Positions 47,601-59,369 are shown, counted from the stretch's first letter. The stretch: DNA of 64,000 nt from Ilex aquifolium (GCA_951799425.1 OX637403.1:27778311-27842310); one strand, 5' to 3'. Notes: generated by a model from the sequence alone, not told the origin. Program-made: numbers and translations.

Positions 47601-48056
47601 AGCCAAAGCTGGCCAATGAGGATGACAACCATTACCAAAGGGTTTGTTTATGGTACCCAAAAAAAAAAAATGGTTTTTGAGTATTTATATAATGTGGAGC
47701 TTATCAACTTTTAGGATGTATATCATTTTTTGGGGTAAAATTTACAATTTTTCTAGCTATTTTTTTTTCCCCTCACTTTTTGGTACAGTGGTGTATTCCC
47801 CTAACAAAAACACGACTTTAGGGTACAAGTTAAAGCCATAAGGTAGAAAGTTACTGATGATGCGCTCAAGGTGGGTGGTGATAGTGATCTATATATATAT
47901 AAGTAGTAATTGAAAAGGACTCTTGTGGGGGCTTTACCAAAATATGATTTCTTTTTCTCTTGTTTGGGTAAAAAGCCACAGTATCTGTAAATGTTGTGGT
48001 GAAGACCTAATTGTTACACGTGGCATCATAGCCATATGAAGCTTTCAAATTTGGGA

Positions 48057-48229
48057 AATGCTATTTGAACCTAATTTGGGGACCTAATTTAGGGACCTAA
48101 TGATGTATATCCATTGGATTGGTTGTGGGCTCTATCTAACATTGGAACTCACAACTAATTCAATGGTTGTATTGAAGCCACATCATTAAGTCCCCATATT
48201 AGGTCCTTAAATAAGGTCCCTATAGCATT
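48057..48229. mobile_element. Hairpin MITE (AATGCTAT tips)
   Basis: A near-palindrome of 173 bp: AATGCTAT, then CTAATTTGGGGACCTAAT, GGGACCTAATGATG in the left arm and the inverted counterparts in the right arm, ending ATAGCATT. Non-coding foldback element. Confidence 0.6.
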
Positions 48230-49331
48230 GTTCTTCAAATTTTATATAAAAACTTGAGAAAATTTCAGTCACACCCTTCCTAGTTTACTATATCTTCAAG
48301 GACACTCTCTCTATTATCAAAAACATCACTGACACCTCCTTCTAGTTTATATTTAAACATCACTAACACCCCTACCATTAAACTACCATTTCTAACAAAA
48401 CAAATTAATCTAAAATACCAAAAATGCTCTTACATAAACCTCAAGTAATTTTTTCTACATAAAATTTTATTAAAATTCGAGCCAATTAAAATTTATTTTT
48501 CTACATATTAAAATTTGAACCAATTAAAATTCGATTGAAGCTGAATAAATTTTATTTTTTTAACGTATTAAAATTCGAGCTCATTAAAATTTATTTTTTA
48601 CATATTAAAATTTGAGTCGATTTGAACTCTATCAGAGTTGTTAGCGCCAATTAAAATTCGCTTTCGAGTCGATTAAAATTTATATTTTTTACTTATTAAA
48701 ATTCGTGTCAATTAAAATTTATATTTTTTATGTATTAAAATTTGGGCTGATTAAAATTCAATACGAGTTGATTAAAATTTAATTTGAGTCGATTAAAAAT
48801 AGTTTTTAATTGGCTCAAATAGAATTTTAATTAGCTCAAATTTTAATACGTAAAAAATATAATTTTTAATTGGCTCAAATTTTAATATGTAAAAAAATGA
48901 ATTTTAATTAGGTTGAATCGAATTTTAATTCACTCGAATTTTAATACGTAAAAAAAATTAGAAAACAGAGGGGATCTCATTGAAGATATGTTTATCTAGA
49001 GGGGGTCTCATTGAAGATATACTTACCTAGAGGGGTGTGGATGAAGTTTGTCCTCAAATATATCATGGACAATTTAGTAAAATTGCATTCTAGTTAATAT
49101 TTTTAATATGATACGGGGTGTCACTGAAGATTCAGAAAATAGAGGGGGTGTCATTGAAGATATGGTAAACTAGAGGGGATGTGGTTGAAATTTTCCCTAG
49201 AAACTATATATGGCCCGTTGTCTTAGGCTTGTTGCTGTGCACTGCTGGTTCGTTAAGAAAAAAAAATAGGTTTTTGCATTATGAAATCTTTGATGTAAAG
49301 ATATTATATGCCTAACATGATCATCTATCTA

Positions 49332-49507
49332 TATGTGGGCTACAGCAAAGGCACACTAGTGGGATTACTGAAGTGAATTGAGAACATTCTTGGTGGTGTT
49401 TGTGTTCTGGACCACTTTGTAGGGACAAAAGGCCTTCTCTTTGCATGTGTTTCAACCACTCTCTCTGCTTAAACGCGCATTTGGACCCCTTGCAATGCCT
49501 ATAAAAA
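49332..49507 (+). promoter_or_regulatory. GRP1 promoter: three blocks shared with GRP2 and a TATA box
   Basis: Block A 49332-49356 (TATGTGGGCTACAGCAAAG ...), block B 49408-49419 (TGGACCACTTTG), block C 49444-49461 (CATGTGTTTCAACCACTC), and TATAAAAA at 49500-49507. The same blocks occur in the same order before GRP2 with diverged sequence between them, so they are probably functional. Confidence 0.65.
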
Positions 49508-49561
49508 GCCTCGGTTCCATGCATTTCGGGGTCATGCTTTGTGGGAATCAAACACATTCTC

Positions 49562-50434
49562 ATGGCTACCTATAAAGTTTATGCTGTAATGTTCTTTGTG
49601 TTATTGGGGCTAGCCGTATGTTCTGTAGCTAGATCCCTTCTCACTCTTGAAGAGAGTGTTGGATACACTCATGGCTCAGGCGGCGGCGGTGGTGGTGCTG
49701 GTGGGGGTGGTGGCTATGGAGCTGTAGATGTTCATGGCTATGCAAGTGGTGGTGGTAGTGGTGGCGGTAGTGGTGCTGGCTATGGAGCTGTTGGACAACA
49801 TGGTGCTGCATATGGTGGTGGCGGTGGTGGTGGAAGTGGTGGTGGAGGTGGTGGCGGTGCTGGAGGTGAGCATGGTTCTGGGTATGGAAGTGGTTCTGGT
49901 GAAGGAGGTGGTGCTGGGTATGGCGCTGGAGGAGAAAATGCAGGTGGTGGTGGTGGTGGTAGTGGCGGAGGAGGTGGTGCAGGTGGTGCACATGGTGGTG
50001 GTTATGGAGGAGGTGAAGGAGGAGGAAGTGGTGGTGGCTATGGTGCAAGTGGAGATCATGGCGGTGCCTATGCTGGAGGAGGGGGCTATGGAGGCGGCAG
50101 TGGAGGAGGTGGTGGTGCTGGAGGAACAGGTAGTGGTGGAGGTGCTGGTGGTGGCGAAGGAGGAGCGCATGGTGGTGCATATGCTGGTGGTGGTGGTGGT
50201 GGTTCTGGTGGAGGAGGTGGTGGTGCTGCTGCTGGAGGAGCAGGTAGTGGATATGGTAGTGGTGGAGGTGCTGGTGGTGGCGAAGGAGGGGCGCATGGTG
50301 GTGCATATGCTGGTGGCGGTGGTGGTGGTTCTGGTGGAGGTGGTGGTGCTGGTGCTGGAGGTGCACATGGAGGTGGATATGGAGGAGGTGCTGGCGGTGG
50401 TGAAGGTGGTGGTCATGGTGGCTATGCCCCTTGA
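49562..50434 (+). CDS. Glycine-rich cell-wall structural protein (GRP1)
   Basis: Intronless gene for 290 residues. An N-terminal signal peptide (MATYKVYAVMFFVLLGLAVC, probably cleaved near CSVA-R) is followed by SLLTLEESVGYTHGSG and then a Gly-rich region of GGGYG, GGAHGG, GYGAGGEHG-like and AYAGGGGG units to the end (GGGHGGYAP). The layout matches the legume GRP1.0/1.8 class of cell-wall glycine-rich proteins, which are secreted and strengthen walls of protoxylem vessels. Site of action here is inferred from family. An upstream in-frame ATG at 49541 exists, but the ATG at 49562 aligns with the GRP2 start and leaves a normal TATA-to-start distance. A 20-23-codon block (GGGAGGGEGGAHGGAYAGGGG...) is duplicated around residues 196-255, so length may vary by slippage. 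Confidence 0.85.
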   Translation: MATYKVYAVMFFVLLGLAVCSVARSLLTLEESVGYTHGSGGGGGGAGGGGGYGAVDVHGYASGGGSGGGSGAGYGAVGQHGAAYGGGGGGGSGGGGGGGAGGEHGSGYGSGSGEGGGAGYGAGGENAGGGGGGSGGGGGAGGAHGGGYGGGEGGGSGGGYGASGDHGGAYAGGGGYGGGSGGGGGAGGTGSGGGAGGGEGGAHGGAYAGGGGGGSGGGGGGAAAGGAGSGYGSGGGAGGGEGGAHGGAYAGGGGGGSGGGGGAGAGGAHGGGYGGGAGGGEGGGHGGYAP

Positions 50435-51158
50435 GAGTACCTTCTCTCTATTTTGCCGTCCTCATGGAACTAGAAGTCTTCTTACCAATATTACTAAGAA
50501 CAATAAGATTAAGTTTGGCAAGAATACGCATATAAGTACTGTATGAATGGCAATAGATGATCTCATCAAGAGCTGTATTGCATTAATATGTGATGTCCTT
50601 CTTAATATTTATTAAATTAACAATTGGTGCATTGGGCTACTTAGCACCCCATGAGCATTACTGAATTATATATGCATTAACAAACAAATTGATTGGTCTC
50701 CCACTACGTGCATGCATGGTACATAATGCATTTTTACATGGTTGTAATCAATGATTACATTGTAATTGTTAGATCGAAACTAAACTCTAATGTTTGATGT
50801 GATTTAAAGATATTCAAGGGTCATATTAAATTAAGTCTCAATAACATTGTTCGAAGACAAAAAATGAATCTTGATAATGATAGTATTTAGAAGAGTCGTA
50901 CTATTTGAAAAATATTTACTGACCTAATCATTGACAGTGGGTCGTATTAGGACCCACAACAAATTCAATAATTATAATAGATTAAGTCAATAAATTAGAA
51001 CAAAATAACTTTATTGTATTTAAAAAGCGGATGATTTGTACTTATTTCTTAATCATCAATTATTATTATTTCCAATAAAAAGATGAGACTTCTCAAAATT
51101 GACATTGACTTGGCAGTCCTGGTGATAAAATGCTTGGGATGATTTCAGTTGTTTATAT
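50435..51158. other. GRP1 3' flank and intergenic
   Basis: No gene seen. AT-rich, with a decayed hairpin-MITE-like stretch at about 50930-51015. Confidence 0.45.
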
Positions 51159-51166
51159 ATCTTGAG

Positions 51167-51569
51167 TAGAGGTGTTCACGCTATCCTATGGATAGGAAAT
51201 ATGATCTTCTATTTTTCTATCCTATATTTTATGGAAAAAACTTTTTTTGACCTACCCTATCTGATCAAGTGTGATATTCCTACCCGACTTCAGGTCAAGT
51301 TAATCGGGTAGGAAGTCGAGTAGAAAATAAGATGAACACTTTTGTAGTTATTAATTTTTGATTCATTTTAACAATTCAATTAAATAACATGTACCAATTT
51401 AACAACACAATAAACCAATAGCACTAAAATCTAAAGCATTTACAACAACAATTACAATAAAACACAAGAAAACATAAACATCAATCCATCATAATGTTGC
51501 ACAAATACAATAACAATTATTTTAAGTTTAAACCACATTGTTAGGAAATTAGGGTTTTTAGTTTATATA

Positions 51570-51608
<39 letters not shown>

Positions 51609-51772
51609 AGTAGGGTAGGAATACGAAAATTAATGGTTATTCTGCATTCCTACCCGATTTAATCGGAAAACCAAAAAAAATTTCGCATTTCTACCCGATT
51701 TTTTCGAGTAGCAATTCAATATGGTCAGATAAGGTAAAAAATAGCGGCTAATCGAAAATTTAAACACCCCTA
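51167..51772. mobile_element. hAT-type MITE (606 bp) with 8-bp duplication ATCTTGAG
   Basis: Left tip TAGAGGTGTTCACG; right tip on the minus strand TAGGGGTGTTTAAATT. ATCTTGAG is perfectly repeated at 51159-51166 and 51773-51780. The interior repeats CTACCCGATTT / GGGTAGGAA modules and holds a (GT)n microsatellite at about 51572-51602. Confidence 0.9.
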
Positions 51773-52036
51773 ATCTTGAGTAAGTCATTTTAAATGACAT
51801 CAGACCTTGAGTCGAGTTGATCGTGCCGTGTGTAACTTCTATTAGTGATGGTTCATGAATATCTATTGATTTAGACTTCTTCTTCCTCCTCGACTACGAA
51901 AAACATCAAGGGGGAATGAAAGCCTTCGAACCGAGACGGCCCAACAAAGCCCATAACTATAAAGTGGTCTTCTTCCTTACCCAGAAATTGAAATCTTGGG
52001 GATCAAGAGGGTCCAATATGACGATGAAACGAAGTC

Positions 52037-52164
52037 CTCATTTTTCAGGAAAATCTCCCTTTAGAATCTTCGGGTCAATGAAGCCCGTTCTTTTTTCTTT
52101 TTTTCCTTCTCATTTTTCAGGAAAATCTCCCTTTAGGATCTTCGGGCCAGTGAAGTCCGCCCTC
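52037..52164 (+). repeat. Tandem 72-bp units; third copy split off by a foldback element
   Basis: The unit CTCATTTTTCAGGAAAATCT ... CTTCGGG(C/T)CA ... CCGTTC/CCCTC plus poly-T starts at 52037 and 52109. A third unit starts at 53525, after the foldback element. Inverted pieces of the same unit lie at 54733-54758 and 56073-56105, so the chlorophyllase fragment is bracketed by this sequence in opposite orientations. Confidence 0.7.
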
Positions 52165-52174
52165 TTTTTTTTTT

Positions 52175-52331
52175 GGGGTTTTTGGAAGTCGGTACACCTA
52201 ATTAGAGTTATTTGGCAAAAAATACACATTAAAAAATGTCTTGAAAAAAAGTACACTACATAGATACAAAGACCTAAATACCCCATTTATGGTCATTTAA
52301 TTCAAAATCTCTTATCTTTAATGCACATTGA

Positions 52332-52376
<45 letters not shown>

Positions 52377-53512
52377 TCGTGTATATATATATATATATAT
52401 ATACTTGTTTGAATTTATATATATATATATATATAAATTCGTATATTACGTATATTATATATATATATACACATATATATAATTTATATATGTATATATA
52501 CGTAATATACGAATTTATATATATATATACGTATATAAATTCGTATATATATATGAGAACTTTAATATTCTATATTTGTATGTCCTCCCTTGATTCATGC
52601 GATTTTTTTTTTTAAAGTGATTTTGTTTTCAAATTATATTTAATGCACCTTGATTCATGCGTTTCTTTTTTTTGGAAAGTGGTTTTATTTTCAAATTAAT
52701 TTAATATCCGAAATAGTGTAATAGTGTAACAATAACAGTGTAACAATAAAAGTGTAACGGTGTAACAATAACAGTGTAACAAGCTATATACACAAAATAT
52801 TGTACTATTACATTTTATTAAACATATATTTTCACATAATTTCATTCAAAACAGTCCATCTCCGTTTAGAATTTATTACCACATGCATAAAGTGTAACAA
52901 TAAAAGTGTAATAGTGTAACAATAACTGTTACACTTTTATTGTTACACTATTATACTATTTCGGATATTAAATTAATTTGAAAATAAAATAACTTTCAAA
53001 AAAAAAAAAACGCATGAATAAAGGTGTATTAAATATAATTTGAAAACAAAATCAATTTCCAAAAAAAATTCGCATGAATCAAGAGAGGACATACAAATAT
53101 AGAATATTAAAGTTCCAAAAAAAATTCGCATGAATCAAGGGAGGATATATAAATATAGAATATTAAAGTTCTCATATATATATATAAATTATATATATGT
53201 GTGTGTGTGCGTGTGTGTGTGTGTGTATATATATATACTTGTTTGAATTTGTATATATATTCAAACAAGTATATACACGAATTTAATGCACCATTTTCCC
53301 ATAAAATTAGGAGATGTTTAATGCACCACTTTCTAAAGAAAATACACATGGATCAATGGAGGACAAAAATGTCACAAAAAAATCAATAAAATTCAAATAA
53401 TGTACTTAGATACAAATAAGTATCAAAATTAAAGACTTAATTACCCAACATTTTTTTCTGTGTACTTTTTTACAATCAAGTCTAATTTGGTGTACCCCCT
53501 TCCAATTTTCCC
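52175..53512. mobile_element. Foldback (MULE-like) element, 1338 bp
   Basis: The left end GGGGTTTTTGGAAGTCGG, then GTACACCTAATTAG, faces the right end on the minus strand GGGAAAATTGGAAGGGG, then GTACACCAAATTAG. Inverted similarity continues to the centre near 52920: GATTCATGCG, TTAATATCCGAAATAGTGTA and GTGTAACAATAAAAGTG all recur inverted. Flanks are T-runs (at least nine T on each side), consistent with a 9-bp duplication but not decisive. The ends resemble the MULE-like element at 25863. Contains long (TA)n tracts at 52336-52550 and (GT)n at 53203-53227. Confidence 0.7.
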
Positions 53513-53862
53513 TTTTTTTTTCTTCTCATTTTTCAGGAAAATCTCCCTTTAGGATCTTCGGGCCAGTATACCTAAAAAATAAATGTACATAATCAATTAG
53601 ACCTTGCCAACTGGTCACCTTCATTCTCTTAAAATTCTTTTAACTAAGAGGCAAATGGGTCAATTCTTACCAAACAAGAACTTATTTATTGTATTATTTT
53701 TTTAGATTTCTTTTGATTTTTTTCTGGGTGGTTTATCATCTGTCATAAATGATAACGATTATATCAAAAGAAGTACATATATATTTTCAAATTTGTTATA
53801 TTAATGACAGATCTATTTTACACACATATCACATGTACCAGTACTATAGATTTAAGTCGCAG

Positions 53863-54479
53863 TTGCTTTACATTTGAGATACTATTGTAAAGCATGGGAA
53901 AACCTCGACATGCTTGCTCTTTCAGGCCACAGCCGTGGAGGTAAGTCCGCATTTTGCTTAGGTCTGGGTTACTGCAATATTAATCCATGCCTTAAATTCA
54001 AGGGGCTTATCGGAATAGACCCCGTTGCCGGAGGTATGGGAGTCCGATGGGACCCCAAGATCCTTACTTATGTGCCTCAATCATTCGATCTAGGAATCCC
54101 AGTTTGTGTATATGGTTCAGGGTTGGGCAGTGGAAAACAGTTTGGTATACTTCCAGCATGTGCCCCTGATGGAAATGGAATGAACCATAGTGAGTTTTTC
54201 AGAGAGTGTAAACCTCCATGTTCCTACTTTGTAGCTAAGGACTATGGTCACATGGACCTGTTAGATGAAGGAATGGCAAATATTGAGGGGTGTATGTGTA
54301 AGAGTGCTCAGGGTTGTAAGAAGTTGCTGAGAAAAGGTGTGGGAGGGATTGTTGTGGCATTTTTGAAGGCTTGTTTGGAAGGTAAGGAAACAGATTTCCT
54401 CGCTATCGTAGAAAACCCTGATATTGCTCCTATAAAACTTGATCATGTTACATACATTCCTGAAAAAGTTTTCAGTTAA
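53863..54479 (+). pseudogene. Chlorophyllase, C-terminal catalytic part only
   Basis: An open frame encodes about 200 residues clearly matching the C-terminal two thirds of plant chlorophyllases, which remove phytol from chlorophyll. The serine-lipase motif is GHSRGGKSAF (Ser about 53933), the Asp lies in GLIGIDPVAG, and the His in DYGHMDLLD; CMCKSAQG and GGIVVAFLKACLEG near the end are typical. Full-length enzymes have about 310-350 residues. The first 120-140, with the HGF oxyanion-hole region, are missing and no matching exon exists in the 3.4 kb upstream. A possible acceptor (AAGTCGCAG) ends at 53862. The first in-frame ATG is at 53910, only just before the active site, and the 54479 stop is normal. 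Catalytic residues are all kept, so loss of exon 1 may be recent, or exon 1 is more than 4 kb away. Flanking inverted repeats hint at transposon capture. Confidence 0.8.
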
Positions 54480-54755
54480 TATTATTGATGTTGCGATGTA
54501 ATTATTGTGTTTGGATAATAATGAATTATATCCAATTGAGTAATTTTCATGCTAATAAATTTATTGTGAAATGGCATGTTGGTTTTGTAGATGTGTAGTG
54601 TAATTTTAATTTGTGGTACCTAGCTATATAATCCAGACATGTATCAATACATCGGATTTTCAAACTTGTATAGTTACTTTAAGATTAAGATTAGGAGAGA
54701 ACCGGACTAAAACCGAAAAAAAAAAAAAAGGCGGGCTTCATTGGCCCGAAGACCC
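54480..54755. other. 3' flank of the chlorophyllase fragment
   Basis: AT-rich; ends in an inverted copy of part of the 52037-type unit (GGGCTTCATTGGCCCGAAG). Confidence 0.5.
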
Positions 54756-54758
54756 TAA

Positions 54759-55003
54759 GGGCATGTTTGATATATGAGACAAAAGGGGATTTGGTAGATG
54801 GGTTAGGAATAAAAGTCCACAAAATCCAGCAAATTCCATGTTTGACAACAACATTTTTAGTCCAGGTTACCAAACTCAGTCCATTTTAGGTCCACAATTT
54901 AAACCCATATTCATAGGTTTCATGAAACCCGGTGGGGGTGAGTTTCAGATGGGGGCTAATGGGTATTGACTATAAAAAGACAATTATACCCCCACACATG
55001 CCA

Positions 55004-55055
<52 letters not shown>

Positions 55056-55133
55056 CTCTCATCTGTCCCTCACGAACTTCTCATCGCTATGGCTAAACCA
55101 GCAGCAACAGCAACAACTTCCTCCCATGTACAC

Positions 55134-55188
<55 letters not shown>

Positions 55189-56072
55189 TCAAACCCTGCA
55201 GAGTACATAAACGGCAAACAACAACACACACACAGAACATAGACACACACACTCACACAAACCACACACACATAAATTTTATGTTTATGTTTTTAATTTG
55301 GGTTGTTTAATTTGAGTGTTTAGTATACTTTGTTTAATTTGAGTTTTTATTTTGTGAATATTTTTGTTATGAATATGTTTTTTTTTAAATTATGAACACT
55401 CAATAATGTTTTTTTTCGATAATATTTTTAACCATTTCACTGCTCAATGGTGTAACAATTGATCCCTTCACTGCAATGCTAACAATAAGTTTTGTCAACA
55501 ATGGCTTCCTGTCGCCCAGAAGAGACAACAAAGAAGACATACCACAAATTTCATTAAAATCCCATAAGTTTAGTGTATTTATATTTTGACCCCTCAAGTT
55601 ATAGAAACATCATTATTATCCCTTAAGTTTCAAAAATAATATTATAACACCAGAACTTTTCTAAAAAATCATATTCTTCATAGAATTTTGAGACGTCTTT
55701 GATACGTTTATTAGAGCGTGTGGGTCTAGATCCCTCAAGTTTAAAATATTCCAATCAAAAATATTTTAAATTTTACAACCAAAATTTGTGTTCTATTAAA
55801 AAAAAAATTATTGTTTACAATGTAGAAAAAATAATCAAATATGAAAACTATAAAGACACAAGAAAATATACGTATACAAACATGGATTTGAATTAGATTG
55901 ATGAAGGGGCAAAATAGTCATTTATAGACAAATATAATATCATAATAGTGATATATCCGTGGGCATACCAAACATGGGTATGGACGGGATTGAATGTTGA
56001 ATCTCATCTTTGTAAAGAGGGGTTTGGACAAACCAATCAAAACCCCTCCCAAAAAAACATCCAAACAGCCCA
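54759..56072. mobile_element. PIF/Harbinger-like insertion inside a 52037-type unit
   Basis: The left tip GGGCATGTTTGATATATG follows TAA (54756-54758); the right end CCAAACAGCCCA precedes TAA (56073-56075). Deleting the segment and one TAA restores the uninterrupted unit phrase ...GAAGACCCTAAAGGGAGATTT..., as seen (inverted) at 52109. That empty-site logic supports the boundaries and a 3-bp TAA duplication. The interior holds long (CT)n and (CA)n tracts at 55009-55050 and 55140-55190. No transposase. Confidence 0.6.
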
Positions 56073-56490
56073 TAAAGGGAGATTTTTCGGAAAAATGAGA
56101 AGGAATAAAAAAAAAAGACGACACCTTACTATGTAGTATAAAAATCTAGGAACGATTAGATAATTATTAAAAAATAGTATATATTCCATTATCCATTATG
56201 TTTTGGTTTTTGAAGTTGAATTCAAAAATCAAAATATAATTAGGTTTACTATCAATTAATGATAATCACTCACCATATACTCAAACGGGATCCCTATACA
56301 TCTGTGGGTTTTTTTTACCTATACACGGTTAGTAATCTACCATTGAGTGAAAGTATAACAAAAAACATTGAATTATGAAAAATTCAAATTATAAATGGAC
56401 AAGTTACAAAGAGGGAATCATTGGGTGGTTGGATGCATCTTTGGCCAAAAAAAAAATATGAAGCGGGAGTTTTGGGTAATTTTTTAGAGC

Positions 56491-56752
56491 AATGTTATTG
56501 GGACATAATGTATTGTGATTAATGGATTGATAGTGGAATGCATTTAATGATGAAACTCATTACAACATTAAATGCATTCCACTATCATCCATAGGTGACA
56601 ATGCATTATGTCCTAAATTATATCATTTAATTATGTCTCAATAACATTAATGATACATTTAATGCTGTAATTGGTCCCATCATTAAATATGTTCCATTAT
56701 CAATCCATTGATCACAATGAATTGTGGCCTTCAATTATGTCCTAATAACATT
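56491..56752. mobile_element. Hairpin MITE with long stem (AATGTTATT tips)
   Basis: Arms 56501-56549 and 56566-56613 can form a stem of about 48 bp with few mismatches (GATAGTGGAATGCATTTAATG / CATTAAATGCATTCCACTATC). A second inverted arm ends CCTAATAACATT at 56752. Non-coding. Confidence 0.65.
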
Positions 56753-59369
56753 AATGTATTTTTTAATGTGACTTCAGTTGTTAAAATTTGCAGAGAATGC
56801 AGCTGGTTCAGCTGCACCTCCCAGCTCAGTTTCAACCAACTCAACCAGCTCAGCTAATGCTTCTACTGATCACCATCTCCAACTCAATCTCTTCTCCAGC
56901 TCAGCATGATCACGTAGAGCACACTAGAAGGATCTTGCAGAGCTCACTAGAAGAATTTTGAGGCATATGGAAGCTGATAGTTAGTTAAAAAAATTTCTCT
57001 TATATGTAAAGCATTCAGATGAATAAGTTTGGTGTGCAATTTCTTGCTCACTTGAAATTAGTATAAATATAGATGTATGTAATGAATGAGAATGAATCTC
57101 TTCTTCATCTCTTCTCTCTTTAAATTTCTGCACTTTGTTCTTAAGAATTTCAATACCAGTTTGTGTAAAAAAAAGTTCAACCTTTTTATGTTGCCCCAAC
57201 TTTTTAGTTCAAATTTTGCTTTGAGAACCATCACCAATAACCAATCAAGGGCGTCCCAAAGCAAATTGAGGCTTAAAGCGAAAATTTTACATGAGACCTC
57301 ATTTAATATTTTAAGAAGATAATAATTATTTTTAACTATTATTAGACGTTTTATAGAGAGTTGCGGTATGATTTATTTTCAATATTTTAGTGTTTTTGGG
57401 ATTGGGCGGGATTAGATAAAAAATTGGGTGCAATTATGAAGTCAATATCTTATAGCTGAATAAATTGAATGAAATTTTAAAGAGACAACAAGAGAGTTAG
57501 AGGTAAGGAGAAAGAACCGGAGTAAGACAATGAGAGTTTGAGGGAGAGAAAAAGTTGGAAATAGGTGGTGAGAGTAGAGGAAAAAATAGTGAAAAAGAAT
57601 TTGAGAGAGATTGTTACTTTTAAAGTTAGAAATCGTTACTTTTAGATTTTTTTAGAAGGTTTTGTTATATTTTAGGATTTTATATATATAAGGCATTATA
57701 TAGACCTGTGAAAATATTGTTATATTTTAGAAATTTCTATAAACTTTTAGATAGATTTCTGAAATATATTGGGTCTTATATGGACATGATTCATCATCTT
57801 TGGAAGATTTTTAGGAAGTTCAGCATTTTAGAATTATCTATTATTTTATTTCCATGTAATTATCATGCATTAGATTTTTTTTAATTCCTTAATTATTATA
57901 ATTAGATTGCATCGAGAGGTAAAATACATACGTCTCCCCCTAACTATGTGTAATTTAATTTTTAATCAATAAAATTCCTTCATACCATCGAGGTTCGCCA
58001 AAAAAAAAAAAAACAAACTTGGTCTATTCAAAAGGGTCTCAAAACATGAAACTGACCTAATGAATGAAAATTAAATTAGGGCTCTAGGAGACTATTTTAA
58101 TGGTTAGGCCTGCTATATCTTCTCCCATTCAAATGATCGAAGTTTTTGTGCATCTCGTAATAATTGTAGTCTCTGTTTGCGCCTCATTATTGAGTATTTG
58201 TCTATGGAACCGATTAAGTAAGACAAATTAATTAATGGATGACGTGTAAGGAATAAAGGTAATATGTGTTACTCCATATTTTATGCATTTTTTAAATTTG
58301 TCAAAAATAATGCGTAGACCGTTGCAAGGGATATTGTCATAGTAAAGATGTTCAATGTTATAACGCAATGTCGCATAATTTTTATTTTTAATAATTTTGG
58401 CATTTAATATATAATAAACATTAGATATGTGTTATTTCATAATTATACTATATGAGTGCAATTGTTCAATGGTAAAATTCATAGGAATTAAAAATATACA
58501 TAGATCATCATGTCTATAAGTACATATTTTTTAACAAACAGATCCACACATCTATTTATCTCTCTCTTCTCTTGCTTGAACCTCACTTTTTGGAATATAT
58601 TTACTATTTTTATATTCTTCATGAAAATTGTGGTATTAGATTATCGACTTTCAATAAATATTCATAATTTTTTGTTATCTTGTTATTAAGTTATTTTATT
58701 ATTTTTAAATTTTTTATGATCCATAACTTGTTTATATATGTAACGCTCACCTACTGTTTTGTTGTGTTTTACTTTATCTGATAATAACTTTATCGAATTG
58801 TTTTTGATATTAATTAGTTTTTATTGTGGATCCTTTATGAGAATGAACAATTTAATTAGTTGGTGTTTTTGTATTGAAATGTGAACAAAATCGAGTTTGA
58901 GATAAATAGAAAATGTGTTTGATTTATTTTAATTTGTGGAAGAGAGAGATACTTATTATATTTTTTTATTAAAGTGTTAACCTTTTTTTGTCCTTTAATA
59001 AATATGTATGTGTAATGTATATTTGTGAGGTGGACTGCACTTTTAAACCTAAATTCTAAATTTTATTTTGATTTAATCTTTTAGAAGTTTTTTTGTTAAA
59101 CTAAATTATAATGAGTTTTAATTTTTGATTTATACTAAATTATTGAACTTTAAAATTTGGGACTTTTTTTATGTGTGGGCCTAAAGACCATGCTTTTTCT
59201 ACTCCATTGTTGAGCCGGCCATGTAACCAATGAAAGGGCAGAAAAATATTGAATGGTTGAGAATGAGATCTAACCACATCATTTGGAAAGTAAAAGTTGA
59301 GCTCAAAATCTGGGAAGCATATCATTAGTTAAAAAAAGTTGTAGGCTAACCGACTAAAAATTTATGGGA

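Larger units (their letters stand above)
43961..49320. other. Intergenic, with two long poly(C) tracts
   Basis: No further gene seen. Longer frames at 44341-44724 and 47330-47638 are explained by low complexity or repeats. Separate entries cover the poly(C) tracts and one MITE. Confidence 0.45.

Noticed and set aside
49641-50416. Long minus-strand His-rich and Thr/Ser-rich frames opposite GRP1 and the plus-strand Val/Glu frame
   Set aside because: Shadows of the glycine codons. Only the frame with signal peptide and conserved C-terminus is coding.
52328-52615. 95-codon Ile/Tyr-rich frame
   Set aside because: Translation of a (TA)n tract inside the foldback element.
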